Assembly: GCA_016212965.1 (NCBI GenBank)
Contig: JACRDA010000351.1
Coordinates: forward strand, 1-41,349
DNA: 41,349 bases
Source: Myxococcales bacterium
Lineage (GTDB): Bacteria > Myxococcota_A > Polyangia > Polyangiales > Polyangiaceae
Direction of reading: 5' to 3'
Position 1 is the first letter of the stretch. Each line of letters begins with the position of its first letter. Below, piece after piece: positions 1-7,769 of this stretch. The notes beneath the pieces are model-generated. The model searched no databases. It was not told the DNA's origin and saw nothing but the letters and a program-made list of their open reading frames with translations. The position numbers were made by a program, and so were the translations under genes.

Positions 1-138
1 CCCGGGTCGCGCGGCGCGAGCGTGCCCGGCGGGCGCGTCGCGGCCGCGCTCGGCACCGGGGCGCGCCCGGCCGCGGGCGGGCCGACCGGGCGGTCCGGTC
101 TCGGTGCGACGCTGCGATCGGTCGCGTGGCGGCTTGCC

Positions 139-160
139 TCGGGGTCTCATCGGGGTCTCA
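139..160. repeat. Perfect 11-bp tandem direct repeat
   Basis: TCGGGGTCTCA occurs twice head to tail (139-149 and 150-160). It lies about 30-50 bp upstream of the -10-like element at 192-200, a position where an activator could bind. No regulator can be named. Confidence 0.6.
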
Positions 161-191
161 CCGCCACATTTTCGCCGCCGTCCCGGGCGTT

Positions 192-200
192 TGCTAGCGT
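192..200 (+). promoter_or_regulatory. Candidate extended -10 promoter element
   Basis: TGCTAGCGT fits TGnTAnnnT. The 9-mer TTTGCTAGC around it (190-198) recurs exactly at 2912-2920, ahead of the SerA-like gene. No convincing -35 is present. It is inferred to drive the kinase gene at 400. Confidence 0.35.
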
Positions 201-213
201 CACGCGCACGGAG

Positions 214-243
214 CAGGCCGATCTCCGACGACGTGTCGGCCTG
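214..243 (+). promoter_or_regulatory. Stem-loop in kinase leader
   Basis: Perfect 8-bp arms CAGGCCGA / TCGGCCTG flank a 14-nt loop, just downstream of the candidate promoter. There is no following T run, so it is not a terminator. Its function is unknown. Confidence 0.45.
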
Positions 244-351
244 TCCCGACGCAGCCGGAGGGCTCTGGCACTTGTTGTTGCGATTCGCGGAGATATCGAG
301 CACCCTTGGACCGCATGCCCGGGGCGTGCGCGCCGAGCCACGCCTCGGACC

Positions 352-369
352 GGGCCCCGTGCGGGGCCC
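352..369 (+). promoter_or_regulatory. Strong GC hairpin 30 nt before kinase start
   Basis: GGGCCCC-GTGC-GGGGCCC forms a 7-bp all-GC stem with a 4-nt loop. It ends 30 nt ahead of the GTG start at 400. It has no U tract. It could insulate the gene or affect access to the weak ribosome-binding site, but this is inference. Confidence 0.45.
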
Positions 370-399
370 CACGCCGTCGACCCGGGAGCCAACAGGAAC

Positions 400-2082
400 G
401 TGAGCGAGGACGAATCGCCAGGCCCGATCAAGAAGCGGACGCTCATCAACGACCGCTACGAGATCAAGCAGAGCCTCGGCAAGGGAGGCATGGGCGAGGT
501 GTTCCTCGCGTACGACCGCTCCACGCAGCAGACGGTGGCGCTGAAGGTCGTGCGCGACGAGTCGCGCCTGCCCGGCGACGACGAGGCCCTGCGCCAGGAG
601 GCGCTGCTCGCGCGCCAGGTGGGCCACCCGAACGTCTGCCGCGTGCACGACCTCGCCCCGAGCCAGTGGGGGCCGATCCTGGTGATGGAGCACATCCCGG
701 GTCAGACCCTGCACACGCACATCCGTCGCAAGAAGGCGACGGGCGGCTACAAGGCCGACGAGTTCCGCAAGATCGCGAGCGAGGTGTGTGCCGGTCTGGC
801 GGCCATTCACGCGCAGGGCCTGGTGCACGGCGACCTGAAGCCCGGCAACGTCATGGTCACCGACGACCGCGCCGTCATTCTCGACTTCGGCTTCGCGCAG
901 GAGCGTGCCCGCGCCGCCTCGCGCCGGCCCGGCGCACCCCCCGACGGCGGCACCCCGAACTACATGGCCCCGGAGCGCCTGCGCTCGGGCGGTGCCAGCG
1001 CCGAGGACGATCTCTACGCGCTGGCGCTCACGCTCTGGGAGATGTGGACCTGCCGCGTGCCCGAGCCCGGTTACAAGCCGCGCGCCAAGCCGATGCGCCA
1101 GCAGCTCATGTTCGACGTGCCGGCGAGCCTGTCCATCGACGAGGTGAAGCAGGTCTTCCTCGGGCTGTCGCCCGAGCCGGCGGCGCGTCCGCCGGCGCGC
1201 CACGTGCGCTTTTTCAACCCTTCGCAGCTCACGACCAGCCCGGTGCCGCGCGAGCGCCTCAACCCGGGACCGCCGCCCGGCCGGGCGCAGAGCATGCAGT
1301 TCGCGCCCGAGACGCAGGCGCTGCTCGTGACCTACGCGACCAACACCCCGGAGATCGTGGGCGAGCTGTACTCGCTCGACCGGCCCGAGATGACCCTCGG
1401 CCGCCAGACGACGCAGGACATCTGTCTGCCCGAGCCCACCGTGAGCGGCGGGCACGCCGTGGTGCGCTGGCAGGGCGGTACCTGGCTCCTGCGGGACACC
1501 GGCAGCACGAACGGCACCTACGCCGACCACGACTACGACCGGAAGCAAGAGGTCACGCTCATCCACGGCGGCGAGGGCCAGGTGGGCGAGCTGCGCCTCA
1601 AGCTCGTGACCTTTCGCCCGAGCTCGCGCGAGCACACCCGGGCGCGCGAGTACCTGGCACGGCGCGACGGGCTCACCGGCCTGCTCATCCGCGACCATCT
1701 CATGAACAGCATCAACTCGGAGTGCGCCTTCGCCGAGTGGGTCGAGGCGCCGATGCAGGTCGCGCGCTACGAGCTGCGCGGCCCGAACCGCCAGGTGAGC
1801 GACCGTCCGACGATCCTCGAGATGCTGGCGCTACGGCGCGCCGCCGGGCGCGTGGTGGAGCTCACCGAGATGCTGCTGACGAGCCTGATGCCCGTCGTCG
1901 CAGGACGAACGGGTCCGCTCAAGTTCGTCGTCTCGATGGTCGGCCCGAACCTGGAGGAGGCGCGGCACGTGGTCGAGCAGGTGGTCGCGCAGGTGCGCGG
2001 CATGCTGCCCGACACGATCGAGCTCGTGGCCACGCTCGTCAAATGGGAACCCGGAAAGTCGGCCAAGAGCCTGCTCGACTGA
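400..2082 (+). CDS. Ser/Thr protein kinase with FHA and degenerate GGDEF-like domain
   Basis: The 560-residue product is a probable cytoplasmic signalling protein. An N-terminal Hanks-type kinase domain spans about 18-290, with a glycine loop GKGGMGEV (27-34), ATP-binding Lys49 in VALK, catalytic Asp145 in HGDLKPGN and DFG Asp162. The usual HRD is HGD here, so activation-loop phosphorylation may not control it in the usual way. A phosphothreonine-reading FHA domain follows (about 312-400, with GR, SGGHA and STNGT signatures). The C-terminal 140 residues begin with RDGLTGLLIRDHLM, the typical entry of a GGDEF domain, but no GG[DE]EF motif follows, so cyclase activity is not expected. No transmembrane segment is seen. 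The GTG start at 400 is chosen because AGGA lies at 394-397 and kinase homology begins soon after. Confidence is high for kinase and FHA, moderate for the degenerate GGDEF. Confidence 0.9.
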   Translation: MSEDESPGPIKKRTLINDRYEIKQSLGKGGMGEVFLAYDRSTQQTVALKVVRDESRLPGDDEALRQEALLARQVGHPNVCRVHDLAPSQWGPILVMEHIPGQTLHTHIRRKKATGGYKADEFRKIASEVCAGLAAIHAQGLVHGDLKPGNVMVTDDRAVILDFGFAQERARAASRRPGAPPDGGTPNYMAPERLRSGGASAEDDLYALALTLWEMWTCRVPEPGYKPRAKPMRQQLMFDVPASLSIDEVKQVFLGLSPEPAARPPARHVRFFNPSQLTTSPVPRERLNPGPPPGRAQSMQFAPETQALLVTYATNTPEIVGELYSLDRPEMTLGRQTTQDICLPEPTVSGGHAVVRWQGGTWLLRDTGSTNGTYADHDYDRKQEVTLIHGGEGQVGELRLKLVTFRPSSREHTRAREYLARRDGLTGLLIRDHLMNSINSECAFAEWVEAPMQVARYELRGPNRQVSDRPTILEMLALRRAAGRVVELTEMLLTSLMPVVAGRTGPLKFVVSMVGPNLEEARHVVEQVVAQVRGMLPDTIELVATLVKWEPGKSAKSLLD

Positions 2083-2143
2083 TGCCTCGGTCGCATCGCG
2101 GCTGCGGGTCCCACTCGGAGCGACGGCGCGCGGGCAGCTGAGC

Positions 2144-2779
2144 ATGCGGCCGCGCTTCTCGTCCGTGCAGCCGCCGCCTTACCGACACCTCGGGTCGGGC
2201 GGGCAGCAGCCGGTGCGCCTGCAGCTCATCATCGCGCTCGTCGCGGGGCTCGTGCTGGTCGCGGTGCCGCTCTACCTGTGGCGCCGCCCGGGCGCGAGCG
2301 AGCCGCCAGCCACCGACGACGCCGGTGGGGTGGACGCCGGTGCGGCGTTCGTCATCGACGGCGCGGTGCCGTACGTGCCGCTCGTCGACGCCTCCGCCGC
2401 CACGCCGGGCGTGAAGCTGTCCGAGTTCAAGCGCCTGAGCTGCCAGGATCCGGGCCCCGGCAAGACGCCCCCGGAGCGCTGCGACCACATCACCTTCTTC
2501 GAGGACGCGCTGGCGCGCGCCATCCGCGAGAACAGCCTGTGCGCCCCGTCGAGCAAGCAGGAGTTCTCGGTGAGCTTCGTCCTCGACCTCGACTTCACGA
2601 AGAAGAAGAAGAAGGTCTATCGCGGCAAGTCGAGCACCGTGTCGGAGGAAAAGACGAAGGAGCTGTTCCGCTGCGTCACGCGCGCCATGCCGACGCCCGA
2701 CTGGGGGACCATCCCGCACCAGCACGCCCGCTACGTCGTGAGCGTGACCGCCACCTACCCGCCGACCGACATGTTCTAG
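2144..2779 (+). CDS. Membrane-anchored protein of unknown function
   Basis: The 211-residue protein has a short N-terminal cytoplasmic stretch, one transmembrane helix (about 27-46) and a soluble, probably periplasmic, remainder. Residues 50-85 are an Ala/Asp/Gly-rich linker. The folded part contains a KKKKK run near 152 and three spaced cysteines (in SCQDP, RCDH and LCAPS) plus a fourth in RCVTRAM. The pattern of a basic beta strand, then a C-V-T-R-A helix, then a final V-S-V-T-A strand is reminiscent of TonB/AgmX-like C-terminal modules, but too weakly to assign. It lies 61 nt after the kinase gene on the same strand and may be co-transcribed. No good ribosome-binding site precedes the ATG. 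Confidence 0.7.
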   Translation: MRPRFSSVQPPPYRHLGSGGQQPVRLQLIIALVAGLVLVAVPLYLWRRPGASEPPATDDAGGVDAGAAFVIDGAVPYVPLVDASAATPGVKLSEFKRLSCQDPGPGKTPPERCDHITFFEDALARAIRENSLCAPSSKQEFSVSFVLDLDFTKKKKKVYRGKSSTVSEEKTKELFRCVTRAMPTPDWGTIPHQHARYVVSVTATYPPTDMF

Positions 2780-2810
2780 AAGGAACTCGCTGCGTCGGTA
2801 CGCAGGGGTC

Positions 2811-2831
2811 GAGGGGCCGAGGGGCCGAGGG
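2811..2831. repeat. Short tandem GAGGGGCC repeat
   Basis: GAGGGGCC occurs twice in tandem (2811-2826), followed by a partial third unit, within the 154-bp gap between the two flanking genes. It is a small low-complexity intergenic repeat. Confidence 0.4.
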
Positions 2832-2913
2832 AAGAGGGGCGGAGGAAGATGCCGCTGGGAGCGCGCGCTGGCTTCGACCTTCGACAGTGGGGTAGCCGTC
2901 GAGCCTCCGCGTT

Positions 2914-2922
2914 TGCTAGCTT
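2914..2922 (+). promoter_or_regulatory. Candidate extended -10 promoter of SerA-like gene
   Basis: TGCTAGCTT matches TGnTAnnnT and lies in the same TTTGCTAGC 9-mer seen at 190-198. Its end is 11 nt before the ATG at 2934, so the transcript would have a leader of only a few nucleotides. Confidence 0.4.
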
Positions 2923-2933
2923 GCCCCATCGAC

Positions 2934-4142
2934 ATGCGCCTGCTCGTCGCCGACAAGATGGACCTGAAACCGCTGGAGGACCTGCGCGTCCTCGGCATCG
3001 AGCTCGTGTACCAGCCCGCGGCGAACGCCGAGTCGCTCGCCGCGGCGCTCGAGGGCGTGAACATCCTCGTCGTGCGGTCGACGCCCGTGACGGCCGATGC
3101 CATCGCCGCGGGCAAGAAGCTCAACCTCATCGTGCGCGCCGGCGCAGGCGTGAACACCATCGACGTCGGCGCCGCGAGCGCGCGCGGCATCTACGTGGCG
3201 AACTGTCCCGGCAAGAACGCCGCGGCCGTGGCCGAGCTCACCCTCGGGCTCATCCTCGCGCTCGACCGCCGCATCGTCGACGCGACGATCGATCTGCGCG
3301 CCGGCCGCTGGGAGAAGGCGCGCTACGCCGCGGCGCAGGGCATTCGCGGCGCGCGCATCGGCATCGCGGGCCTCGGGGCCGTCGGCACCCTGGTGCTCGC
3401 GCAGGCCCGCGCGCTCGAGATGGAGCCCTATGCGTGGAGCCGCTCGCTCACGCCCGGCCGCGCCGCCAAGCTCGACGTGCGCTTCTGCCACAGCCTCGAC
3501 GAGCTCGCCGCGCGCTCGCAGATCCTCACGATCCACCTGCCGCTCACGACCCACACGCGCAACATCGTCGGGCGTGGCGTGCTCGGAGCCCTGCCGGACG
3601 AGGCTGTCGTCGTCAACACGGCGCGTGCCGAAGTGCTCGACTACGAGGCGCTGGCCGAGCTCGTGCCGAAGAAGCGCCTGCGCGTCGGTCTCGACGTCTT
3701 TCCGCGCGAGCCGGAAGGCGGCTCCGAGCCCTTCTCCGACCCCATCCTCGGCGCGGGCATCGTCTACGGGACGCCCCACATCGCGGCGTCGACCGAGCAG
3801 GCGCAGCGCGCCATCGGGCGCGAGGTGAGCCGCATCGTGCGCGCCTTCCTCACGGAAGAGGAAGTGCCGAACGTGGTCAACGTGTGCCGCAACACTCCGG
3901 CGCGCTTCGCCCTCGTGCTGCGGTCGCTCGACAAGGTGGGCGTGCTCGCGCACGCGCTCAACGTCATCAAGCGCCACGGCCTCAACGTCGAGGAGGTCTC
4001 GAACACGGTGTTCGAAGGCGCGCAGGCGACCTGCACGAAGCTCCGTCTCTCGGGCCGACCGAGCGAGGCGTGCCTGCGCGAGATCGGCGCCTTCGAGGAA
4101 ATCCTGCACGTCGACGTCGTGTCGCTGCCGAACCTCGCCTGA
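2934..4142 (+). CDS. serA: D-3-phosphoglycerate dehydrogenase-like enzyme
   Basis: The 402-residue protein is a D-isomer-specific 2-hydroxyacid dehydrogenase, most like SerA, which oxidises 3-phosphoglycerate in the first step of serine synthesis. The Rossmann loop GLGAVG is at 146-151. The catalytic Arg-Glu-His triad appears as R231 (NTARAEV), E259 (FPREPE) and H282 (TPHIAAST). The second Rossmann strand ends in YAWSRS instead of the usual acidic residue, so cofactor preference is uncertain. The C-terminal 75 residues (starting RSLDKVGVLAHAL) look like an ACT regulatory domain, as expected for SerA. The ATG at 2934 is preferred over an upstream TTG at 2913. It sits a few nucleotides below the candidate -10, and no ribosome-binding site is visible, consistent with a nearly leaderless mRNA. 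Other hydroxyacid dehydrogenases cannot be fully excluded. Confidence 0.82.
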   Translation: MRLLVADKMDLKPLEDLRVLGIELVYQPAANAESLAAALEGVNILVVRSTPVTADAIAAGKKLNLIVRAGAGVNTIDVGAASARGIYVANCPGKNAAAVAELTLGLILALDRRIVDATIDLRAGRWEKARYAAAQGIRGARIGIAGLGAVGTLVLAQARALEMEPYAWSRSLTPGRAAKLDVRFCHSLDELAARSQILTIHLPLTTHTRNIVGRGVLGALPDEAVVVNTARAEVLDYEALAELVPKKRLRVGLDVFPREPEGGSEPFSDPILGAGIVYGTPHIAASTEQAQRAIGREVSRIVRAFLTEEEVPNVVNVCRNTPARFALVLRSLDKVGVLAHALNVIKRHGLNVEEVSNTVFEGAQATCTKLRLSGRPSEACLREIGAFEEILHVDVVSLPNLA

Positions 4143-4192
4143 GAGCGGGGAACCTGGGCGAGGCTGGGTGCGCGGATGTAGGTAGCCGCGAC

Positions 4193-4221
4193 TTGCGCTC
4201 CGCGCGATTCTCGGGTACATG
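4193..4221 (+). promoter_or_regulatory. Candidate sigma70-like promoter for rimP leader
   Basis: TTGCGC (4193-4198) and TACATG (4216-4221) are separated by exactly 17 bp. The -35 matches 4 of 6 and the -10 matches 3 of 6 of the consensus. A transcript from here would include the palindrome and the terminator before rimP. Confidence 0.3.
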
Positions 4222-4276
4222 CCCCGGCGCTAACTCGTCGGATGGGCGGCCAGCTTATCCGCGCGCCGGCAGTCGT

Positions 4277-4298
4277 GTGCTCCCCCGCGGGGGAGCAC
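4277..4298. repeat. Perfect 22-bp palindrome in rimP leader
   Basis: Arms GTGCTCCCCC and GGGGGAGCAC meet at a central GC, so the whole 22 bp is self-complementary. It could be a protein-binding site as DNA or part of a longer fold as RNA. Confidence 0.75.
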
Positions 4299-4300
4299 CA

Positions 4301-4313
4301 CCGTGGACCACGG
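4301..4313 (+). promoter_or_regulatory. Small hairpin next to the palindrome
   Basis: CCGTGG-A-CCACGG is an inverted repeat immediately after the 22-bp palindrome. It would be enclosed by the alternative GGGAGC/GCTCCC pairing. Confidence 0.4.
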
Positions 4314-4375
4314 ACGGCTCCCGACCGCGCTCCCCCCCCGCTTCGTGCGGCGGGCGGAAACGCTGGCCTGATTTC

Positions 4376-4410
4376 GCCGGGTTCCCTGTGCGGGAGTCCG
4401 GCTTTTTTTT
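4376..4410 (+). terminator. Intrinsic terminator ahead of rimP
   Basis: An 11-bp stem (4376-4386 with 4392-4402, two G-U pairs) has a 5-nt loop and is followed by eight T residues (4403-4410). This is the only textbook intrinsic terminator found in the window. It ends 22 or 55 nt before the two possible rimP starts. It could end an upstream transcript or act as an attenuator of the rimP-nusA-infB operon. Confidence 0.85.
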
Positions 4411-4464
4411 GCCTCCGCCCCCGCTCCCATCGTGGGGAAGGCGACGCGAGACGCGACCCAGAAC

Positions 4465-5151
4465 ATGACGGCCACGGACGGCAAGACCCGGAGCGAGATC
4501 GACCTCGCGGCGCTCTTCGCGCTGTGCGAGCCGGTCGTGCACGCCCACGGGCTCGAGCTCGTCGACGTCGAGTGGACGACGGCGCCGACCGGTCGTGTCC
4601 TGCGCGTCACCATCGAGCGCCCGGAGGCCTCGGCTCCGACCGTCACCGGCAGCTCCCGGCCGCCCGTGCCGGTGGCCTCGGGCGTGACGCTCGAGGACTG
4701 CGTGAGCGTGTCGCGCGATCTGTCGGTGGCGCTCGACGTCGAGGACCTCGTGGCATCCAGCTACAGCCTCGAGGTCACCTCGCCGGGCGTGGACCGCCCG
4801 CTGCGGAGCCGGCGCGACTACCGCCGCGCGGTGGGCCACCTCGTCAAGCTCAAGCTCGCGCAGCCCGCGGTCGACGGCCAGCGCGTGCTGCGCGGGCCGC
4901 TCCTCGCCGCCGAGGACGACGAGCTCCTCATCGAGGTCGACGGCAAGACGCACGTCGTGGCGCCGGGTGACGTCGCCGAGGCGCGCTACGTCATCGAGTT
5001 CGGCGGCGCCGGCAAGCCGAAGCCCCGCGCGCCGCGCGGCGGCAAGATCGAGCGCAACCGGGGCACCGCCGCACGGAGCGGACGGCGCGCCGACCGAGAC
5101 GAGCATGCGGGCGCGGCTCCGGGCCGCGTCACGGCAAAAGTCCGAGACTGA
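4465..5151 (+). CDS. rimP: Ribosome maturation factor RimP
   Basis: This is a 228-residue RimP, the 30S-subunit assembly factor. The N-terminal domain contains the typical HGLELVDVEW strand and VLRVTIE. The second part has the family hallmark SLEVTSPGVDRPL, followed by a C-terminal SH3-like half. The protein is longer than the usual 150-170 residues. The extra length is a Pro/Ser-rich insert around residues 55-75 and a basic, low-complexity tail of about 45 residues. The ATG at 4465 is chosen because the product then begins shortly before the conserved domain. A GTG at 4432 would add 11 residues. It is the first gene of a classic cluster with nusA 14 nt downstream, and a terminator lies just upstream. 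Confidence 0.93.
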   Translation: MTATDGKTRSEIDLAALFALCEPVVHAHGLELVDVEWTTAPTGRVLRVTIERPEASAPTVTGSSRPPVPVASGVTLEDCVSVSRDLSVALDVEDLVASSYSLEVTSPGVDRPLRSRRDYRRAVGHLVKLKLAQPAVDGQRVLRGPLLAAEDDELLIEVDGKTHVVAPGDVAEARYVIEFGGAGKPKPRAPRGGKIERNRGTAARSGRRADRDEHAGAAPGRVTAKVRD

Positions 5152-5165
5152 GCAGGATTGAAGTC

Positions 5166-6827
<1,662 letters not shown>

Positions 6828-6830
6828 GCC

Positions 6831-7769
6831 ATGCAGCAGCGCGCCCTCGACTCCAGCCCCGCCGGAGGCCCGACCCCGGGCTCTCCGCGCGCGCGCACGC
6901 GCCGCTGCGTCGGCTGCGGTGCGAGCGTGGAGCTCGAGCGCGCGCGGCGTGAGCTCGTGCGGCTCGTGCTCGTGCCCGCCGTGGGCGGGCGCGGGGTCGT
7001 GGCGGATCCGTCCGGCCGCCAGGGCGGTCGCGGCGCGTGGCTGCACGCGCGCCGCGAGTGCCTGGAGCGGGCCGCGCGGGGCGGGCTCGCACGCGCCGCG
7101 AAGGAGCGCGTGGACGTGTCGGCGCGCGAGCTCGCGGCGTCGCTGGTGGACGCCGCACACCGCCGTGCCGTCCGCCTGGTGCTGGCGGCGCGGCGCAGTG
7201 GCAAGCTCGCCATCGGCTCGAGCGCCGTGGCGGCCGCGTGGCGCGACGGCCGTGCGGCGTCCCTCGTCGTGGCCCGGGACGCCCGGGCGGCGGCGGAGCT
7301 CGACGCCGTGCGCGGCGCCGTGGGCGTCGGGCGGGTCATCGCGTGGAGCGACGAGGCGGAGCTCGGCCAGCTGCTCGCCTGCGCCGCGCAGGAGCGCGAG
7401 GGCGTCGGCGTGCTCGCGCTCGAGAGCCCGTCCCTTGCGGTGGCGCTCGCCGCGGCCGTCGCGGTGGAGCAGGGCCTCGCCGCCGAAGCGTCGGGGGCGG
7501 AGCGCCCCGACGGTGCCCGGCGGAGCCGAGCGCGCGCGGCAACCGCCGACGTGCGCTCGCGGACAACAGCACGGAGCGACGCCTCTGGCGGAGCGACGGA
7601 TGCCAATGACCACAATCTCTCTGGGCCGCGCGACGCGCGCTCCGGGGACACCTTCGCTCGCAGCCGCGACGAGGGCCCGCGGGGCGGGAATGCGCCTGCC
7701 CCAAGTGCCGCAAGGCCAGGGCCCGAGGGACGGCGCGGGGTCACGAGGGTCGACGTGGTGCGGAGATGA
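6831..7769 (+). CDS. YlxR (DUF448) - L7Ae-like fusion RNA-binding protein
   Basis: This is a 312-residue protein joining two modules that are separate genes (ylxR and ylxQ) in Firmicutes. Residues about 22-95 form the YlxR/DUF448 domain, with RRCVGCG (Cys26, Cys29), GRGAWLH and a third Cys77. Residues about 105-210 resemble ribosomal protein L7Ae/L30e, starting LVLAARRSGKLAIGSSAV. The last 100 residues are a disordered Arg/Ser/Asp/Gly-rich tail. It starts 3 nt after the nusA stop, and its stop overlaps the infB start in an ATGA arrangement at 7766-7769, so translation is probably coupled. It is likely to act with NusA and IF-2 on RNA or the ribosome, but its biochemical role is not established. 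Confidence 0.88.
   Translation: MQQRALDSSPAGGPTPGSPRARTRRCVGCGASVELERARRELVRLVLVPAVGGRGVVADPSGRQGGRGAWLHARRECLERAARGGLARAAKERVDVSARELAASLVDAAHRRAVRLVLAARRSGKLAIGSSAVAAAWRDGRAASLVVARDARAAAELDAVRGAVGVGRVIAWSDEAELGQLLACAAQEREGVGVLALESPSLAVALAAAVAVEQGLAAEASGAERPDGARRSRARAATADVRSRTTARSDASGGATDANDHNLSGPRDARSGDTFARSRDEGPRGGNAPAPSAARPGPEGRRGVTRVDVVRR

Larger units (their letters stand above)
1..399. other. Non-coding upstream region and leader of first kinase gene
   Basis: No gene can be supported here. The open frame that runs from about position 22 into the kinase gene has low-complexity Arg/Ala/Pro translation until residue 126 and no family resemblance, so it reads as GC-rich read-through. The region holds an 11-bp tandem repeat, an extended -10-like element and two stem-loops, listed separately. 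If the -10 element at 192-200 is used, the kinase transcript has a leader of about 190 nt. Confidence 0.5.
4143..4464. other. rimP operon leader region
   Basis: This 322-bp stretch has no supportable gene. It contains a promoter candidate (4193-4221), a perfect 22-bp palindrome (4277-4298), a small hairpin (4301-4313) and an intrinsic terminator (4376-4410). GGGAGC at 4291-4296 could pair either inside the palindrome or with GCTCCC at 4317-4322, so at least two mutually exclusive folds are possible. It may be an attenuated leader, a separate small RNA, or simply the end of the upstream transcription unit. Confidence 0.55.

Noticed and set aside
4222-4410. 6S RNA, SRP RNA, tmRNA or tRNA in the rimP leader
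   Set aside because: No conserved signature of these RNAs (tRNA arms, SRP apical loop, tmRNA tag frame) could be recognised. It is left as an unassigned leader.
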